This document shows positions 60,919-64,000 of a stretch of 64,000 nt of DNA, one piece after another. The DNA comes from Marinomonas profundi (lineage in GTDB: Bacteria; Pseudomonadota; Gammaproteobacteria; Pseudomonadales; Marinomonadaceae), in assembly GCF_020694005.1 (NCBI RefSeq), contig NZ_CP073013.1, positions 2,242,578 to 2,306,577 on the forward strand, written 5' to 3'. Position numbers and translations under genes: made by a program. How positions within the stretch are numbered: position 1 is the stretch's first letter; each line of letters starts with the position of its first letter. Under the pieces are notes generated by a model. It was not told where the DNA came from and did not search any database. It saw only the letters and a program-made list of their open reading frames with translations.

Positions 60919-60928
60919 GGAGTTCATC

Positions 60929-61759
60929 GTGTTGTTGAAATTTACCAAGATGCATGGTTTGGGAAATGACTTCGTTGTTGTCGATGCGGTTTCTCGTAAG
61001 GTGTTTTTTAATAAGCAGCAAATCGAGAGGTTGAGTGATCGTAACTGGGGGATTGGTTTTGACCAGCTGTTAGTGGTTGAGCCACCCACTGACCCTGACA
61101 TGGATTTTCGTTATCGTATTTATAATTCAGACGGCAGCGAAGTTGAGCATTGCGGCAATGGTGCTCGTTGCTTTGCAAAGTTTGTTTTAGATCGAGAGTT
61201 AACGCATAAACGAATTATTAATGTTGAAACAAAGCGTGGTGCGATTCAATTACGTGTGCTGGACGGTGGATTGGTTACGGTGGATATGGGGGCGCCCAGT
61301 TTTGAGCCTAAGGATTTGCCCTTTATTGCCGAGCCTGATGCTGCTCTTTATCCCATTATGGTGGGTAACACGGAGTACTTAATGACCCCTGTATCCGTTG
61401 GCAACCCTCATGCGGTGATCAAGGTTGATCAGCTGGTGGATGAGGAGGTCGCTACGGTTGGTGCGTTGATTGAATGTCATGAGCGCTTCCCTAGAAAAGT
61501 GAATGTTGGCTTTATGCAGGTTATTGCTCCTGATGAAATCAACTTGCGCGTTTATGAGCGTGGCGTCGGTGAAACCCAAGCCTGTGGAACCGGCGCTTGC
61601 GCGGCGGTTGTTGCGGGTATTAAGCAAGGTTGGTTGTCTCCTAAGGTAACGGCTCACCTGCGTGGCGGTGATTTGCATATTGAATGGCAGGGCGAAGGTT
61701 CGCCTATCCTTATGACGGGGCCCGCTGAAAAAGTATTTGAAGGTCAAATCTACCTGTAA
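60929..61759 (+). CDS. dapF: Diaminopimelate epimerase
   Basis: Converts LL- to meso-diaminopimelate, the substrate of lysA and a peptidoglycan precursor. Start GTG at 60929 with GAGGAG at 60917-60922, giving 276 residues (E. coli 274) and the expected N-terminus LLKFTKMHGLGNDF. Catalytic cysteines are in EHCGNGARCFAKF (about 72-84) and QACGTGACA (about 220-228). The lysA stop codon overlaps its ribosome binding site. Confidence 0.96.
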   Translation: MLLKFTKMHGLGNDFVVVDAVSRKVFFNKQQIERLSDRNWGIGFDQLLVVEPPTDPDMDFRYRIYNSDGSEVEHCGNGARCFAKFVLDRELTHKRIINVETKRGAIQLRVLDGGLVTVDMGAPSFEPKDLPFIAEPDAALYPIMVGNTEYLMTPVSVGNPHAVIKVDQLVDEEVATVGALIECHERFPRKVNVGFMQVIAPDEINLRVYERGVGETQACGTGACAAVVAGIKQGWLSPKVTAHLRGGDLHIEWQGEGSPILMTGPAEKVFEGQIYL

Positions 61760-61767
61760 GAGGAATT

Positions 61768-62433
61768 ATGAACGAAGAGGAAGTGGTTCAGTATTTATCA
61801 ACATCAGCGGATTTTTTTGTTCGCCATGCCGACTTGTTGGAGAGTCTGACGCTTCCTCATCCGGTGAACGGCAAAGTGATTTCGCTGCTAGAATATCAGG
61901 TGGATTTATTGCGTAAATCGACCGCCGATTATCGCGGACAATTTGAACGCTTGGTTGAGGTGGCTCGTGAAAATGAAGCGATCATGCAAAAAAGCCAGCG
62001 TTTGGTTTTGGCTGGTTTGACTTGCTGCTCGTTGGATGATCTTGCTGTTGTTATTGATGATATGGTGAGGGATGATTTTGACGTTTCTCACCACGCGTTG
62101 ATTTTATATGGCGAATTTCCAAACAGTGCGGTAAGAACCCACACGCTGCGGGAAGACGATTTGTTTTTATCTCACGCCGCCGGATTTACGGAATGTTTTT
62201 GCGGCCAATTACCCGCAAATGAAATGCGGTTCATTTTTTCTGAGAATGCGGATGCCATTGGTTCTGTGGCTGTGCTGCCTCTTCTTTCCCGAGAAGGCGG
62301 CGACATTCGAAAATGCGGCGTTCTTATATTGGGGGCCAAAAGTCAATCTGCTTTTGGCAAAGAGAAAGGGACGATGTTTCTACAATATCTTGCCGATTTA
62401 TTGAGTGCAATTTTGTTGAGGCTGTTGCCGTGA
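61768..62433 (+). CDS. DUF484 family protein
   Basis: 221-residue protein with a short N-terminal helix region (EEEVVQYLSTSADFFVRHADLLESLTLPHP, which is the DUF484 signature) and a GAF-like domain. Located after dapF, as in E. coli (yigA) and Pseudomonas. The usual next gene, xerC, is absent here. Function is unknown. Its stop overlaps the start of the HAD gene by 4 bases. Confidence 0.9.
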   Translation: MNEEEVVQYLSTSADFFVRHADLLESLTLPHPVNGKVISLLEYQVDLLRKSTADYRGQFERLVEVARENEAIMQKSQRLVLAGLTCCSLDDLAVVIDDMVRDDFDVSHHALILYGEFPNSAVRTHTLREDDLFLSHAAGFTECFCGQLPANEMRFIFSENADAIGSVAVLPLLSREGGDIRKCGVLILGAKSQSAFGKEKGTMFLQYLADLLSAILLRLLP

Positions 62434-63143
62434 AGACGCTTGTTACTTTTGATTTAGATAACACATTGTGGGATGTGGCTCCTGTCATTATGCGTGCAGA
62501 ATACGCTATGGCATCTTGGTTTGATGACCGTTTCCCTGGGTTCTCTCGGTGTTATTCTTTATCCGTTCAAGAGGCGTTTAAAAAAGCCATTGTGACCAAA
62601 AATCCAGCAATATCCTCTAATCTTACGGCTCTTCGACTGGAGGTTTATAAGCGGGCTTTGAGGCAGTTTGGTTTGCCATCTGAAGAAGCCGATGCTATAG
62701 CCAGTGCGGCGTTGGGGCATTTTTGTGAGTGGCGCCAAAAAGTCGATCTTTACCCGCATGTTGTCGATGTTTTAGAGGCGTTGAGCCAGGATTATAGCTT
62801 GGCTGTTATAACAAACGGCAATGCTGATGTGTTCCATCCTTATGTGGGGCTGGGGCAATATTTTGATTTTGCCATTCGGGCAGATCAAGCGGGTGTTGCT
62901 AAACCTTCTGTCGATGTGTTTCTTGCTGCTGCAAAAACAGCTGGAGTGGATTTGTCTCAGCTTATACATATTGGAGATCATCCGGTTGATGATGTGTATG
63001 GCGCTACTAATGCGGGTGCGAAAAGCATCTGGTTTAACCGACATGGTGCGCAACGCTGGGGAGAGGATTGGGGAAATCAATCCAATGCAGAAGTGCATTC
63101 ATTGCTCGAGTTGCCCACCGTTATTCGCTCCTTGATGTTATAG
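62430..63143 (+). CDS. HAD-superfamily hydrolase (YigB-like phosphatase)
   Basis: 237-residue HAD phosphatase. Motif I is TFDLDNTLWD (about 5-14, nucleophile Asp), motif II ITNG, motif III Lys in VAKPS, motif IV HIGDHPVDDVYGA. E. coli YigB dephosphorylates FMN, among other substrates. The GTG start at 62430 (GTGA overlap with DUF484) gives the expected N-terminus VKTLVTFDLDNTL; the frame continues upstream but overlaps DUF484. The position after DUF484 fits the yigB location. Confidence 0.9.
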   Translation: MKTLVTFDLDNTLWDVAPVIMRAEYAMASWFDDRFPGFSRCYSLSVQEAFKKAIVTKNPAISSNLTALRLEVYKRALRQFGLPSEEADAIASAALGHFCEWRQKVDLYPHVVDVLEALSQDYSLAVITNGNADVFHPYVGLGQYFDFAIRADQAGVAKPSVDVFLAAAKTAGVDLSQLIHIGDHPVDDVYGATNAGAKSIWFNRHGAQRWGEDWGNQSNAEVHSLLELPTVIRSLML

Positions 63144-63199
63144 CGTTTGTCTATCGCGTTAATTAATTAGAACGCATTTTTACCCCAACCATTTAGTGG

Positions 63200-63205
63200 T
63201 ACACT
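63200..63205 (+). promoter_or_regulatory. Candidate -10 box of trxA promoter
   Basis: TACACT, with a TTTTAC -35-like box at 63178-63183 and 16-base spacing, 41 bases before trxA. Confidence 0.4.
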
Positions 63206-63245
63206 AACTTCATTAATTGGTTAATAAATTTTAAGGAATGTATCT

Positions 63246-63572
63246 ATGAGTGAAAATACAATTCAAATCACTGATGCTCAATTTGCAGAAGAAGTGTTGA
63301 ATTCAGATATCCCTGTTATTGTGGATTTTTGGGCACCTTGGTGTGGTCCATGTAAAATGATTGCACCTGTTTTAGAAGATGTTGCTGCTGAGTTCGCTGG
63401 CAAAGTGAAAGTGGTTAAGCTCAACGTCGATGAAAACCAAGAAACAGCGCCTAAGTATAATGTACGCGGTATCCCTACTTTACTTGTCATCAAAGGCGGT
63501 GAAGTGGTTGCTACTAAAGTCGGTGCGGTGTCTAAGTCGCAGTTGGTTGAGTTTGTAAGCTCAGCAATATAA
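63246..63572 (+). CDS. trxA: Thioredoxin 1
   Basis: General cytoplasmic disulfide reductase. 108 residues, with the WCGPC active site (about 32-36), [11 protein letters not shown] context and cis-proline loop [12 protein letters not shown]. Ends in the usual helix. Flanked by its own candidate promoter and a strong terminator, so probably transcribed alone. Confidence 0.98.
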   Translation: MSENTIQITDAQFAEEVLNSDIPVIVDFWAPWCGPCKMIAPVLEDVAAEFAGKVKVVKLNVDENQETAPKYNVRGIPTLLVIKGGEVVATKVGAVSKSQLVEFVSSAI

Positions 63573-63588
63573 GTGATGTTGTGTGATT

Positions 63589-63619
63589 AAAAAAGCAGCC
63601 AATCGGCTGCTTTTTTTGT
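63589..63619. terminator. Bidirectional terminator after trxA
   Basis: AAAAAAGCAGCC-AATC-GGCTGC followed by seven T, with an A run on the other side that can serve the converging M23 gene. Confidence 0.9.
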
Positions 63620-63650
63620 TCTAGTCTCGCGCTGTCTGGTTTTTAACGGT

Positions 63651-64000
63651 CTAGTTTTTCAGTAATGCCAGCTTTTGAGCAAAGGAAGGAGAGTGCGATT
63701 CTGTTAATGTGGTTACAACCTCTTGTGCATAAGGGAGAAAGTTTTTTAAGTCACTTTTGGGCATAGGATCATCATTAGGCAGTTTGACGGTGACAGGGTT
63801 TTTATGGGTGCCGTTTATTCTGAATTCATAATGTAGATGTGGGCCAGTAGCCCAGCCAGTCTGGCCTACATAGGCGATGATTTTTCCCTGTTGTACTCTG
63901 GCGCCGCGTTTTGTGCCCCTTGCAAACCCTCTTAGATGAGCATAAAGGGTTTGATAGCCTTTTCCGTGATCGATAATCACCACATTACCATAACCATTTT
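63651..64000 (-). CDS. M23-family murein endopeptidase, C-terminal part (5' end outside window)
   Basis: The frame is open to the window edge; 116 residues of the C-terminus are visible. The segment NGYGNVVIIDHGKGYQTLYAHL and the zinc-binding GPHLHYEFR (HxH) define a LytM/M23 peptidase that cleaves peptidoglycan cross-links. The other metal ligands and any N-terminal LysM or coiled-coil domains lie outside. The MepM type is likely; NlpD and EnvC types cannot be excluded. Confidence 0.88.
   Translation of the reverse strand, partial: NGYGNVVIIDHGKGYQTLYAHLRGFARGTKRGARVQQGKIIAYVGQTGWATGPHLHYEFRINGTHKNPVTVKLPNDDPMPKSDLKNFLPYAQEVVTTLTESHSPSFAQKLALLKN

Overview
The window is chromosomal core sequence from a marine gammaproteobacterium. 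Gene order (ubiE-ubiB-hisE-tatABC, lolB-ispE-prs-rplY-pth-ychF, hemA-prfA-prmC, hemC-hemD-hemX-hemY, lptM-lysA-dapF), the rRNA sequence and the moderate G+C content suggest Oceanospirillales, most like Marinomonas. That placement comes from memory of the families and was not searched. I see no prophage, CRISPR array, integron or recognisable defence island, and no complete transposase gene.

Layout. 1-1.4 kb: 3' part of typA. 1.4-6.2 kb: dtd facing a leftward ubiE-ubiB-hisE-tatA-tatB-tatC operon (quinone synthesis, histidine synthesis, twin-arginine export). 6.3-8.5 kb: dsbA and a GGDEF diguanylate cyclase. 8.8-14.9 kb: engB, xseA, guaB-guaA and sfsA. 15.0-20.6 kb: a complete 16S-23S-5S rRNA operon with promoter, boxA sites, processing stems and terminator, and no tRNA in the spacer. 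20.6-22.3 kb: a gene-free block with a REP-like composite element followed by about 3.5 tandem copies of a ~390-bp unit carrying a conserved hairpin and a predicted three-way junction. This is the least explained part of the window. 22.5-36.1 kb: two cold-shock genes, DUF2058, a porin, cupin, FAH and DTW genes, amt, a GST, bamD facing rluD-pgeF, clpB and an outer-membrane protein. 36.1-36.7 kb: a Gln-Met-Gln-Met-Gln tRNA array. 36.7-43.4 kb: the leftward TPR lipoprotein-lolB-ispE-prs-rplY-pth-ychF run. 43.5-46.8 kb: hemA-prfA-prmC. 46.8-50.6 kb: yaaA, a 58-codon gene, a membrane transporter and a PAS chemoreceptor. 50.6-56.4 kb: hemC-hemD-hemX-hemY facing argH. 56.4-59.4 kb: a MITE-like element, a Cache chemoreceptor and an unrecognised membrane-anchored protein. 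59.5-64 kb: lptM-lysA-dapF-DUF484-HAD phosphatase, trxA and the C-terminal part of an M23 peptidase.

How the genes work together. Two clusters make haem precursors: hemA gives glutamate-1-semialdehyde, and hemC and hemD make uroporphyrinogen III. Envelope functions recur (Tat, DsbA, BamD, LolB, LptM, porin). guaB and guaA make GMP, and the neighbouring diguanylate cyclase consumes GTP. Translation genes are dense (rRNA, tRNAs, prfA, prmC, pth, rplY, rluD, engB, typA, dtd). Several familiar neighbours are missing from conserved clusters: ubiJ between ubiE and ubiB, hisI beside hisE, xerC between DUF484 and the HAD gene, and glnK beside amt.
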